Below, piece by piece: positions 44,992 through 55,606 of a stretch of 64,000 nt of DNA. The DNA comes from Ancylostoma caninum (taxonomy: Eukaryota > Nematoda > Chromadorea > Rhabditida > Ancylostomatidae). Both the position numbers and the translations under genes were made by a program. Under the pieces are notes generated by a model that saw only the letters and a program-made list of their open reading frames with translations, made no database searches and had not been told where the DNA came from. Location: the NCBI GenBank assembly GCA_037903475.1, contig JBAJFG010000476.1, positions 992,001 to 1,056,000 on the forward strand, in the 5' to 3' direction. Position 1 is the stretch's first letter, and each line of letters opens with the position of its first letter.

Positions 44992-47140
44992 CGAACGATG
45001 CTGATGCGCTGCTGGTATCTTATGTCACAGCGCACTTTTTTCCGGAAATTAAGAAATGTGCAAAAGACAAAATCTGGAAGCCGTTTTCCTAGATTTAGTA
45101 TGAAATTGGAAAGAACTGTGAGCAACGATTGATTTGCTCTGATTATCAGGACAAACTATGATTGCACTTGTTTTCGCTGGCATAAAAATTTTGGTAAAGA
45201 GATTAGGAACTATGTAGCTGCGGAAGATTATATTTTAGCCACTTTTTTCCAAATTATTCATACGCTCGCTTTATGAGAGGGAATGGACACATGGTCCACG
45301 AAAATCGCAGCTATCTTGGATAAGGACCAGAAACCAGAGCGTTGCGAACATTTAATGAGTACTATGGTGAAAATGCGTACGCGGTATGCTCAAAAATTAA
45401 GGAAGAGGGGGAGGGGATGATAACTTATTATACAACGTTTGCTAAAATATTTCTTCAGTATGGATTGGCAATTTGCCATGTTTTCGCTCATAAATAGAGG
45501 AAGAAATTGCACACATATGTTATGTCGCGTTATAATGTCGGAAGAGATTATCCTCGGAGCTCCTCTTCCTGGGATCATCGGCTTCAACACGCAAAATTCC
45601 GCGAGTGGCGGCTTTATATGACGTTCCTGTTGCAAAATCCATAAAATCTCCCAGGAGATTCTTCTTCTTTGTATTATTGGGAATACACCATATGTTTACG
45701 TTCCAAGGATATCTGTGCTCTCTTATGAAATCCGCACCATGAAAAACTTACGTAAAAAAGTTTCCTGGGAAAGTCTACGTAGAAAGAGAAAACGAAAAAG
45801 TGTCCACTTCTAAAATATGCCAAAATATGGGGGTTACTCTTATGAGTGGACTTGGTGGCACCGGCAGTCATCGCGTAACAGCCCCCGGTTTTTTTTTTTG
45901 ATATTCCATACGCGTTCTAGAGGTTTTCTGCGAGTTTTTGGTCAGAACGTGGTTTCGATTCCGCACTAACAAGTAAGATAGAAGGCCGCTGAAAGCATGA
46001 GAATAGTGCCAGGAAATAAGTTGGCTAACGATGGACACTACTTAACCTATAGCCCTCCTTGCATCAATAGTGGAGAACGTTGTTAGATGTGAAGACATTC
46101 TCGTTCAAAATCGCAAGAATAAAGGGCCTATTTCGGATAGGAGCCTAAGAAGAGTTCTTTAGACAATGCTACCTCAAGTGCCTATTGCTGGATGTCACAG
46201 CAAAATTACTCATAAATTTTCTGCACTAGCCCCTGCTAGTCGTCAAAAGTCACAGTGTTCATGGATGTTGAAGGGAGTTAAACATTCATAGATGATTCAG
46301 GAACTTACACACAGTCTCTCTATTGAAACACCGTGCTCAGAAAAACTGTCGGAAAGACTGCAGCGGTAAGAGATCTCGATCACATGGTTAAGAAACGAGA
46401 GGCGCAGCGATAAAGTATCGAGTACGGAAGGATCGCCACAGAAAACCAGAAGAACCGCAGCAGGAAACCAGAGGAACCGCAGGTCACTTGTCGGTTCTTT
46501 TTGTTTTTTGGCGTAATCCTTCCGAAAATTTGTCCGAGTTGTACTGGCATGGCAAGGATGGCCTAGAATTAAGATGTGAGAAATAAAAGCACAACTGAAA
46601 CTCTATTCAACGTCATCTGAAATAATGGCGAGGCAATTCTGTTCTATCCTGGACAACGAACATAAATAAACATTAGATCCGAAAATGTCCTCCATTAGCT
46701 GCCACACATACGTTAAAACGACTGGTAATTTCATACCACTGCTATAGGAATGCGTGTTAACTACGCGATGGCAATAGGCAGAAGCCATCCAGGAACTTTT
46801 CGAATTATGCGTGAATATTAAAAGTGCAAATGTGGAAGATAAACTAGCAAAGATAGTTTCGGGGTAAAGGAAGCAACTCATAATAGATTGAAAATGTAAA
46901 ATACTCTCTGTTAGCTTGTGTGATGTTACCATAATTTTAGGACATGAGCTTCTCAGGTGGTCGACACAAAGAGAATGGATCCTCAGTGTCCAATGGAATA
47001 TTTAGAGGTACTACAAAATATCTTCGAATACGCATAATAATAAGCGCTTTCCAGGGTGCAATACAGTAACGCGCAGGTGTAGAAAGTTAGCGTACAGGGA
47101 CATTTCTGAAAAAAATAAGTTTAGGTGCAGTACTGAACAT
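44992..47140. other. No confident gene
   Basis: The 109-codon minus-strand frame at 46603-46932 has no motif. TTATTATACAACGTTTGCT at 45425 also occurs at 62460 and marks a dispersed repeat. Confidence 0.4.
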
Positions 47141-47160
47141 ATGTACATATACGTAGCTAG

Positions 47161-47395
47161 CAGTGGCGGACGCACAAAGTGGGCAGGAGGGGGGGGGGGC
47201 GCAGGAAAAAAGTGGCTTCTCTGCCGTTTTGGGGACCCAGACGGAAAATAAAATTGATAAAAATATTAGTTATAATAATTAATAATTAATAAAAATTATA
47301 TTGAAAATATTATTAAAAACAAACAAGTGAAAATAAACTAATACAAGATTTTTACATGTATTGTAAAGTAATTTCAAAAATCGCCCCCCCCACTG
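47161..47395. mobile_element. CAGTGGCGG-type inverted-repeat element
   Basis: The left end is CAGTGGCGGACGC followed by an 11-G run and the right end is CGCCCCCCCCACTG; the middle is AT-rich. TACGTAGCTAG flanks it on both sides (47150-47160 and 47397-47407), an 11-bp direct repeat with one extra G at 47396. The terminal style resembles hAT-like MITEs, but those usually make 8-bp duplications. Confidence 0.6.
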
Positions 47396-48399
47396 GTACG
47401 TAGCTAGCAAATGGATAGCTTCCCACAAAGAATACCCAACGTGAAATATCCCCAAAGCGATTCCGAATAAACCGCCAGGAATGAGGAGCAAAAATAAAAT
47501 AAAATACGAAATATTTTTCCCATCTCCTTGCCTCTAATGTAATGTACTATATTGTGTTTCACTAAAAACGGAGAAAAACAGATAAGAAACCGGAGAAAAC
47601 AAAAAGAACTCCTAAAAATTGTTTACTTATAGAGAATAGTGGCATCCACCACGTGTTCCGAAAAACATACTATCTCACCTCAAACTAAACTTGAATTCGA
47701 TGGAAAAGCTGTTTTACTGAAAATAGGTACTTGAGAGGACAACTGTTTTCGATGCACAAGACGTGGTTTTGACCCACAACGTGGACGGCATAGTGCTCAT
47801 GCAATGGAAAGACCACTCAAGGTGGTTGCCGCCATAACAGAAAGAGCAAAGAAGCGCTGTGTTGCAGCTGGCAAGAATGCATAATTGTATAATAGTCGCT
47901 GCCTCCATTCCGGCACTTGGGGGACCAATTTGCAAGCGCACCCCATGAAAAGAACAACGTATCGCACTGATGCCAGCCCGGTGGTGCCTGCAAGGTCCTA
48001 TATCACTGGCAGCACTCTGATCTTTCCCAGAGCAGCAGCATATAGATAATCATCTCCAGCTGTTCATTGAAGGTGGTTCACCAGGTGAGAAAAGATGCAT
48101 GGGAGGCGATTTCTTCAATGCTGCTTGGGGCTAAAGGTGCAGGAGATGACAGAACGCCGCGACGATCCAGCTCGCGAGATGGCACACAGTACAGTTGCGC
48201 ATCATGGACGCTTGCATCACATATGGTAAGTATGTGCATCCCTCTTGCTCCAGAAGTTTAGCAATAATGACGGAATGAAAAAGGGACTGTCGTAGAACCG
48301 GATTCCTTGGTCTTACCCGACCATTGCTTCCCTGTCTGTAAAATATCGCCCTAGCTGTGCCCCTCGAACCATATTGTTGGAGATGCCACTAGTTTCATT

Positions 48400-48450
48400 T
48401 ATTTATTTATCTATTTATTATTTATCTACTTATTTATTATATTGATTTAT
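48400..48450 (-). repeat. (TTTA)n tract
   Basis: TTTATTTATTTATCTATTTA and similar sequence, in an otherwise gene-poor stretch. Confidence 0.8.
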
Positions 48451-50900
48451 TGTTACTGGTAAAAATGGTGTAAGACATGAAACGTGAGGAAGTTCAAACA
48501 TCGATTAATAAAACTAGGTTTTTAAAGGGTTTGGGAGTGTAAGCTGAGGATCACATCGCCGAGAGGAGCGATGGCCGCCAACACCGCAATTCCGTCGGTG
48601 AGTGGAGTTGAGGTCCCAGGATACCAACTTAATAGGTCTGTCAACCGAGCCAAGCTCTCCACGCAACACTTGCTGGGACATTTAGGGAGTGTATACATGC
48701 ATGTACACAGTGTTAATTACTATTGAAAACAGTCGAAATCACATCATGAAAGCTTGCCAGTTAGAATAACAATTAAAGCTAGGTGTGAGATATGAGATGA
48801 ATCACTGCGTGTGAATTGAGTGTTGACTTCTGAGGACACATTGAAAATGGAAGAAGTGAGCTCGAACTATGATTCCTTGAGCTGGGAAATGAATTGTCAC
48901 TATAGTAATACCCCACAGTAAACATTAAATTTAAAATAACTGCTGTTAAAAATATTAAAAATAATACAAATAATTGCTTCTCTACGAATAATTTCTCCAG
49001 CTTTCTACAGAAGGATATAAGTGATTAAGACAGAACCATTGAGGGTAGGACCACGTTCCACATCCTAGCACTTCCTAGAAGAAAAGAGTTGAGGAAATGC
49101 TCAGTTTGAACTGCATCTGTTTTAGGTCTGAATTGGTGTCCTCTCGTTCTGTGATTAAAATTTGATTCAAAACAAACACTGGGCCTTGTGCTGCCCAAAC
49201 AGTCCTAGCTCTGCACCTCTCCGTAAATGTTCTGCCTCGTCAAGCTTGTTTGAGTTTTCACTACTCTCGATGAAACATGACAGTTACTTCATAGTCCTGA
49301 AGGAACTTGAAGGTAAGTAAGGTGAACTGCGTCACGTAACGTGGATCCATGCGGTACCAGCGAGAGTATGAATAAGCTCATATGTGTTTATTGGCCAGGA
49401 AGAACGCATCACCACGTTTTTTGTATAGCACAAGCGTACTCTATCAAAGAAAATAATGCGTCACGGAGTCGCTGCAGTGCGGCCACAAAAAAACCGACTT
49501 CGGTGCCGGTTGCTGAGATTGCGCTCACATCGTTGCGATTAGCATGTGCGAGAGTGACGTTCAACTCGAGTAATATGGAGACATTTAGGCATTCTCCACC
49601 GAGCAATGACCACCTCCATAAGGACATGGTGGTCCTTGCGAGGTGGGCATTGTCTTGGTTTGACTTCCCATGTTGTGGAAGTCGATTCTGTTGACCATGA
49701 ACAGCCCAAAACGGATGGATTGAGAACCATGTTCCTCGTACCGATTTCTTAGGACCAAAATCGTACCGTAGCATGAGAACCGTTCTTTCTCTACCCTACG
49801 CTTTCATCAGCGCAAGCAGTCGAAAGCGGAAGAATTCAGTAACTCAAGCGCTAGCCATTTTGTCCATACTGGGGATTTCTTACAACAGCTTACGTACGTA
49901 ACTTTGAGAAAAAATGCTCTGCCAAGGAAAACAGAGACTGAAGCTAGTGAAAAAAGGAAAGTTAGAAGAAAAGAAGCTAATTCAGAAAAAAATTATAAAG
50001 AGATGATGTACAACTTTGCTGTTCACGATGCCGAGCACATCTTTATTTTATCTTTGGCACTCCGCTCATCTTCGGCAGTCCGCTCATTCTAAGGAACATC
50101 TTCTTCAGAGGGCTGGAGATGGTTCAAACGCTACTCATGTTCTCATCCACCAAACCTGTCATCCCTTTCGGCAAGTCTACTGATTTCTGCCTCTACTAAA
50201 TATAATATCACTGAATAAAAGGATCCTACCTACCAAGTAGTCCGGCGATGAAGCGGTTGTCGTCCGCTACGAGAACGAGTGGTGACTTCCACCGAGTAGG
50301 CGATTGTCTCCAAGGCTTGAATGCATTATTGAGATTATTTAGGGCAAACTTGTTGACGCCTATGATAACGATGGGAAAATTTGTATGTTGTTAGCACGCT
50401 TACCCTGGGGAATCTCGGTTATACATGCAGCCCTGTATAACCAAGATGGGGTTTTAGTATAATACAAGATGTGATAGGTATACGTCTAGCAAAACGATAC
50501 AAAAAGCAGGATACACTTGTTGTTGTCGAGCATTGGTTTCCATTGTTCATCCTTAGATTTCGAACTGAAATTCAAGGCATCTCTGCCCGCTTGCTTGGCA
50601 AAATTTTAGCTGTAAGTGCAAAACTGATGCACATCACATCAAAGGGTGCACTCACAGAACCCCCCCCCCCTTAAATTTTAATTTTTTGGCCATTTGAGCA
50701 CGCGTCGCTGTTAAAATTAACCAAAACCAAAAGTTTTGAAATACATTGGGATGAGGACATGAGTTTAGCACGGCGGAAAAACATTGGACGGACGCCCCGC
50801 TCCGTGGCGTCTCCAACGGCAAACATGATCGACTATGCCTGTACAATCAAGCTCAGAGACGAAGACTTTTGTGGGAGCTGTCTCTGAGATCTTGACCTTT
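48451..50900. other. No confident gene
   Basis: A short frame from ATG 48571 (MAANTAIPS before gtgagt) could be a start exon but has no partner. The 49341-49694 region is open on both strands, without motifs or matched splice sites. Confidence 0.35.
50660..50670 (-). repeat. Poly-C tract (11 C)
   Basis: Eleven consecutive C. Confidence 0.95.
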
Positions 50901-51193
50901 GTGATCGTCATGACTATATTTCCAAAGAGCCAAAGCCAAGTTCGTCCGAAGAATGTCTATTGTTCGTGTAGGTAGTAAGTTCCTGAAGTTAATGGCTTGC
51001 CGTATCCAATTTCCAGGGAAGGTTGCTCCTTTCTTGCCACAGCACCTCAACTGATTGGTCTACTTTCCACAATTGGCCAGAAAGCGAAGGTGTATCAAGG
51101 GATCATCAGGGTCCTCCATCTGCATTGGGACCCTCACCGGTATCGTTGCTTTCCACTTCCTCTCCACTTTTGTGCTTTTCTCCAGCGGTAGTA

Positions 51194-51453
51194 CTAACTT
51201 CCTATCGGTAGTACTAATTTTTTACATTTACATTTCTGCATTTCTGCTCCAGATGGTCGTGTGTATGGAGTAGGACCGCTGCGCGGCTTAGCACTCGAGT
51301 TCTCTGCTGCTGGCAGAAGCAGACAACCAAAGCCAGCATGCAGAGCCCCTGTGTCTCTGCCCATGATAGCCGCGCGGCAGTCCCGCCCCTTCCACACGGC
51401 CGTTTGCAATTCTCTGTACTTCCAGTCGTCGGACGACTCTGTGAAAATGTCGT
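51194..51453 (-). CDS. Candidate terminal exon, conflicting strands
   Basis: On the minus strand an acceptor (ATTTTCACAG) is followed by SSDDWKYRELQTAVWKGRD, later AIMGRDTGALHAGFG and a Cys/Lys-rich end (MQKCKCKKLVLPIGS) with TAG. The composition is protein-like. The plus strand over the same bases also has exon-like frames with good splice sites (acceptors before 51015 and 51253). At most one strand is likely real. No family is recognised. Confidence 0.35.
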
Positions 51454-51799
51454 TGGATCTGTTACTTCTTTGAAGTTTTATAGGACTGAAAGCAAAGTAC
51501 AAGGTAATTCCACACTATCGAGATTCAACAAATTCCTAAACTCCTGTACTGTTCGAATGCAACTAGCAACGCAAATGATGTGCATGTTTCTAGCGACTCT
51601 TACAGCCAGTACATTAAATCGAATTATTGGGCATACCCACTTTTCTATTGTTGTTAGGAATACACTGTATGTTGTGCGATGTTTTTCTTTCTCCACAGTC
51701 CTGCAAGTAACCAGCGACTGTCAATTAGGGTGTGATGCACCACTTCTGTCGCGTCAGATAGAAGGAGAAGCTCTGCTAATCGGGTGTCCCTAGTTTTTC

Positions 51800-53500
51800 A
51801 CCGTACACTAATAATCGCATGGAATTCTCTTAGAGAAGGGCAGGAAAATCTCATGCTGAGATTAAATGATTTTTTGCATAAAGATTCTCTTCCGATTTTC
51901 TTATCAGTCTCTCCTTGTACTTTCTTGCAGCATCGACCTCAAAGTGAAAACATCCTTTAACAACTTGATTTTGCAGCTGCATTGCGGGAACTTGTTTTGG
52001 TCAAGTCAATGTTTACCGAATTTTGCTGAGAAGAGGATCCCTGCGTGTACAAACACTGGCTGACCCTAGAACCAGTGCAGTTCGTTCTCAAAGCCCTGAG
52101 ATGCAGAGCGGGATGCAGTGCAAATCGTCCTGAACAGAATTAGTTGGAGGTAAACACACTGGCTGACAGCGTCGAAGAGCAAAATGTGAGCAACTGGTTT
52201 CGTCAGTGGAGTTTCCGTGCAAACTTCACCCTGGCTTTGCGGTTTAAGCTGTTTGTTGACAGATGAACGGATGACAACCACACAAGCACTCAGTGTTTGC
52301 CTTTTCACTAATGAGATGAGGTGCATGCTCTAAATTCTGCTGCAGTAATGGATCACCAGGGCAGCCAGTCACCCTTACACTCATCGGCTGGCTATTCAGC
52401 GGCTAGCAGCGGTGATACAAAAACACGGACACATCTACTGGAAATGGGTAATAACTTGTCACAGCTGGCGCAAGTTTCAACGCCGCTGCAAAAAGTGTAA
52501 TTTGAAAACATTTAGAAGGCTACGCGCAAATTGCAGCAGTGCTATAGAACCAGAAACCGTATGCTAGATGCTATAGCATGCCCGAGCGCCGAGCGAGGCG
52601 GCAAACTCGTTGGACAGTGGCCAAGTTTTTAGTGGGGGGATTACACAAGGGATTTCTTATTCCGGATCCTATATAGGACGGTGGCATTCTACATGTAGCT
52701 TCCGAGCCATCATTTTTTTTTTGCAGCAACACCCATTTTTGCCATATTTTGCCATTCTTCATTTTAGAAACCAGAGTACAGCCTTTAGCTACATTTCTTC
52801 TTATTTACTACACACTACCTACTCCACGTTTCTTGTCAGATTCTGCTATCCCGTCGAAGTTCCAAATCTTCCGCAGTCGAATTTTTATTCGTGTGGGCTT
52901 GGCGAATTCGACGAATCTAATAAGCTCGGATCCAAACTCGTTACACCCTAGCGGTTTGCAATGTAGTTAGTCACTGCCCTTCGACGCCATATAAGCAACT
53001 TCCCTGCCCTGTTCCCTTTTATGCGGTTGCCGGAGTTTTTTTTTCGCTTTAGGTTGTCCATTTGTCTTTGATTCCTTTGTAATCTATAATAAATATAAGC
53101 ATACGCATAAACTGGACCATTTTCGAACGAGGAAATTCTGACAGAAAATTCTATGACATGCGCCTGCTCCAGAATGAATATTTCCAGATGGATGCGTTCG
53201 TAGTGCATGGTTATCTCAGTGGTCTAGAACCTTGCAACTGTTGCCATCACCCCATGTTTAAGTAATATCAGAATCTGAATCTCCATCTGACTTTTAATAG
53301 TGATGGTTTTAACGATCGCTAAAGCATGTGCCGTTCTTTGTTGCTTTCACCACTTCAGCGGATATGAATTGGACGCCTTCGAATACGATTGGGAAACCAA
53401 GAGAGGACTTTTAGTCCGACATGATTGTTTCTTTTCAATTCTGTCTTCGTTTCTTCTATCATTTGTTGCTTAGTTCAAGGTACACCTATCAGTTATGGCA
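51800..53500. other. No gene recognised
   Basis: Short overlapping ORFs only. Nothing with motif or splice support. Confidence 0.4.
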
Positions 53501-53515
53501 TACCTATTGGTGTAA

Positions 53516-53550
<35 letters not shown>

Positions 53551-53573
53551 ATATATATATATATATATATATA
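53490..53573 (+). repeat. LINE-like tail with (AAAT)n(AT)n microsatellite
   Basis: CATACCTATTGGTGTAATAA leads into about ten AAAT units and then an (AT)n run. The preceding GGCATACC...GGTGTA motif matches other LINE 3' tails in the window. Confidence 0.75.
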
Positions 53574-54068
53574 TAACAGTGATAAGGAACAAGACTGCCC
53601 ACAAATGTTTGGAACCTGCCCTGCAGTGCTGCATTTATACAAATCCCTCTTATGTCTTATTAACATTAAAAGATTGTGCCAGATGTAAACGAACGATATG
53701 ATATTTCTGCACTCTGGAAGACTCTCTGGTCCTAAGGTGATTCAGGTGCAATGGATTGTCAAAAAAAAATAATGACCACTACTAGGCAGTTTTTTCTGGA
53801 AGCTCATAGCTTTACGAGCTCAGAATCCAGCAAGACGTTCTCAAATATCGAGGAGGTAAAATCATACCTTTAGAGGCAATTACCCAATTTTTGCTCTTCT
53901 CCATATGCTACTCTATTTCTACGGTCTTTTTTGCTCAGAGAAGTGATCAATGTTTTTGTTTGGCCTCGCTATGAAGGCTATATTATGTATATGGTGGGAC
54001 ATAATTCCACTGGAAACGCCAGCATATATCATGACGTCCTCTGGTGGCACTTCTGCAAGAATCACCAA

Positions 54069-54211
54069 GGCTAGGATTCACGAACGTATAACCACGCAGA
54101 ACCTTCTTAGCAAACCATCTCTCACGTGCTGCGTATCTTAACAATCTAAGGCAACCAATCACACTTACCACATTTGGTTTGAATGGTTGACGTTTCATGA
54201 ATTCTAGCCCC
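54069..54211. mobile_element. CTAGGATTCATGAAACG-type MITE, copy 2
   Basis: The left end is GGCTAGGATTCACGAACG. The right end is the reverse complement of GGGGCTAGAATTCATGAAAC. It is 143 bp with no coding capacity. It accounts for the lower half of the minus-strand 162-codon frame at 53983-54471, so that frame is not called as a gene. Confidence 0.65.
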
Positions 54212-54637
54212 GATTGGTGAGCGAGAATCGCCCGAAGTCGCCAAGGAGCTGCGACTGTGTGCCTTTCATCTTGTCGAATACATAGTTGTACGATCCTGGA
54301 ATTGCTAAACCTGACAATAGTGCGTGCGCTAGAAGGCGGAACTTCCAAACGCGTTGAATATGGACGAGAGGAGAATGGGAGCCGCGAACACGTCAGTATC
54401 TGCCATCTATTCTGAAAACCATACCTATTCCACGTACCGGGTATCGTAGCAGAATCTGTGAATTGAAGCACGATTAGTCATATTCTTCCAGTGCTCGCTG
54501 GAAATGAGGGAAACAGTTGTACTCACTCCAAAATTGGGCCTATCCAAGAAACCTATGGGCCGTATTTTGCATTGGAACGAAAGATGCAAATCGCGATCAA
54601 GGGAGGCATGCTCGTACAAAATACGGTTCCTAATATT

Positions 54638-54664
54638 TATTTATTTAATTATTTATTTATTTAA
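54638..54664 (-). repeat. (TTTA)n tract
   Basis: TATTTATTTATTTAATTATT repeat, probably a truncated LINE tail. Confidence 0.7.
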
Positions 54665-54758
54665 TCGTTTAAGAGGGCGTAGCTAAAACGTTCACGCGGT
54701 AAACACATCCTTAACAACTTTAATAATAGCTCCAACGTTTAGCACTTTAATTATGATG

Positions 54759-55036
54759 TACAGTGGATGTCAATAGCGTGGGCCCATCTGCGACCACGAG
54801 AAGGACGCCGCGCAATCGCGCCGCGTGCGCTGTAACCGCGTATTATGGTGCTGTTATGCAATTTCTAGCAGCTTTTCTACCCGATTTTAAGGATTTCCGA
54901 GCAAATCGAGCAGAAAAGACCCTAGAAATAGCATTCCAGCGGCGACGACACCGATTCCGGCGCGAGCGACGCGGTCGCGCTGCGTTCCTCTCGAGGTCGC
55001 GAATGGGCCACTGCCATTGCCGTCCAGTGTACATAG
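54759..55036 (+). mobile_element. CAGTGGATG-type GC-rich MITE, copy 2
   Basis: The ends are TA + CAGTGGATGTCAATAGCGTG and the inverse of CACTGGACGGCAATGGCAGT + TA, so TA may be the target duplication. It is a reverse-complement homologue of 5600-5885. The frame LAAFLPDFKDF, then EKTLEIAF and an Arg-rich tail, is open here and in the other copy. Confidence 0.65.
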
Positions 55037-55084
55037 CTGTAACTTGTTGTAACAGCCTAACTACAGTCAATTGTTGCGTACCAG

Positions 55085-55245
55085 CAATGGTCAAATCCAT
55101 GCAATACCCATGCTGAACCCGTGCATCTCCAAATCAAATGCAAACTTGATGCAAAACTCGTGATTTTCTCAATCTTATGCAGAATCCATGCATACCGATG
55201 CACAGCACGGATTCTGGATTTCCTTCGCCTTCCAATACACAATAT
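55085..55245 (+). repeat. TGCA-rich dispersed repeat, copy 1
   Basis: It begins GCCAGCAATGGTCAAATCC-like (CCAGCAATGGTCAAATCCAT) and continues with many AATCCATGCA-type words. A related copy starts at 58715 with the same opening. Confidence 0.6.
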
Positions 55246-55579
55246 TTTTAAAATCCCATTATTCTTCCAGGAACGTCGTGATCCAGGAAGCACCACATGA
55301 ATCGTTCGTGCACATCGACAATGTCTCTTCCTCTTCACTTCTCCCCGTCGTCAATAGGCTTTCCCCGTTTTTGCTCAGATCAGCGCTAAGACAAAGACCG
55401 TCGTGACGTCACCGCGTTCAAGTGTGTCGACTACTCTCGGTCCACTCGGTCTTGCTCGACTTAACCTCCTCAGCAGCGCTATTCGACCCACAGCTTCCTC
55501 GTCCGCGCCCGTGTAGCCGTTCCTTTGTTCCCAGGCGGTACACACGACTCCCCACACGCTCTCCACCAGGCTGTGTGGG

Positions 55580-55606
55580 CGGCGCTTCTGCAGTCAGTAG
55601 CGCGAC
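55580..55606 (+). promoter_or_regulatory. Possible trans-splice acceptor before signal-peptide ATG
   Basis: GCGCTTCTGCAG ends at 55592, about 14 nt before the ATG at 55607. Such a pyrimidine-AG close to the start codon is the usual place for spliced-leader addition in nematodes. This is inference only. Confidence 0.3.

Noticed and set aside
46603..46932. Possible chemoreceptor-like hydrophobic ORF
   Set aside because: Hydrophobic stretches are weak and no receptor-family motif or splice partner was found.
47714..47941. Possible piggyBac-like or other transposase fragment on either strand
   Set aside because: Only short suggestive words (VLMQWKDHSRW on plus, VLCIENSCPL on minus). Not enough ordered motifs to assign.
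53983..54471. 162-codon minus-strand ORF
   Set aside because: Its downstream part runs through the MITE at 54069-54211 and the rest has no motif or splice support.
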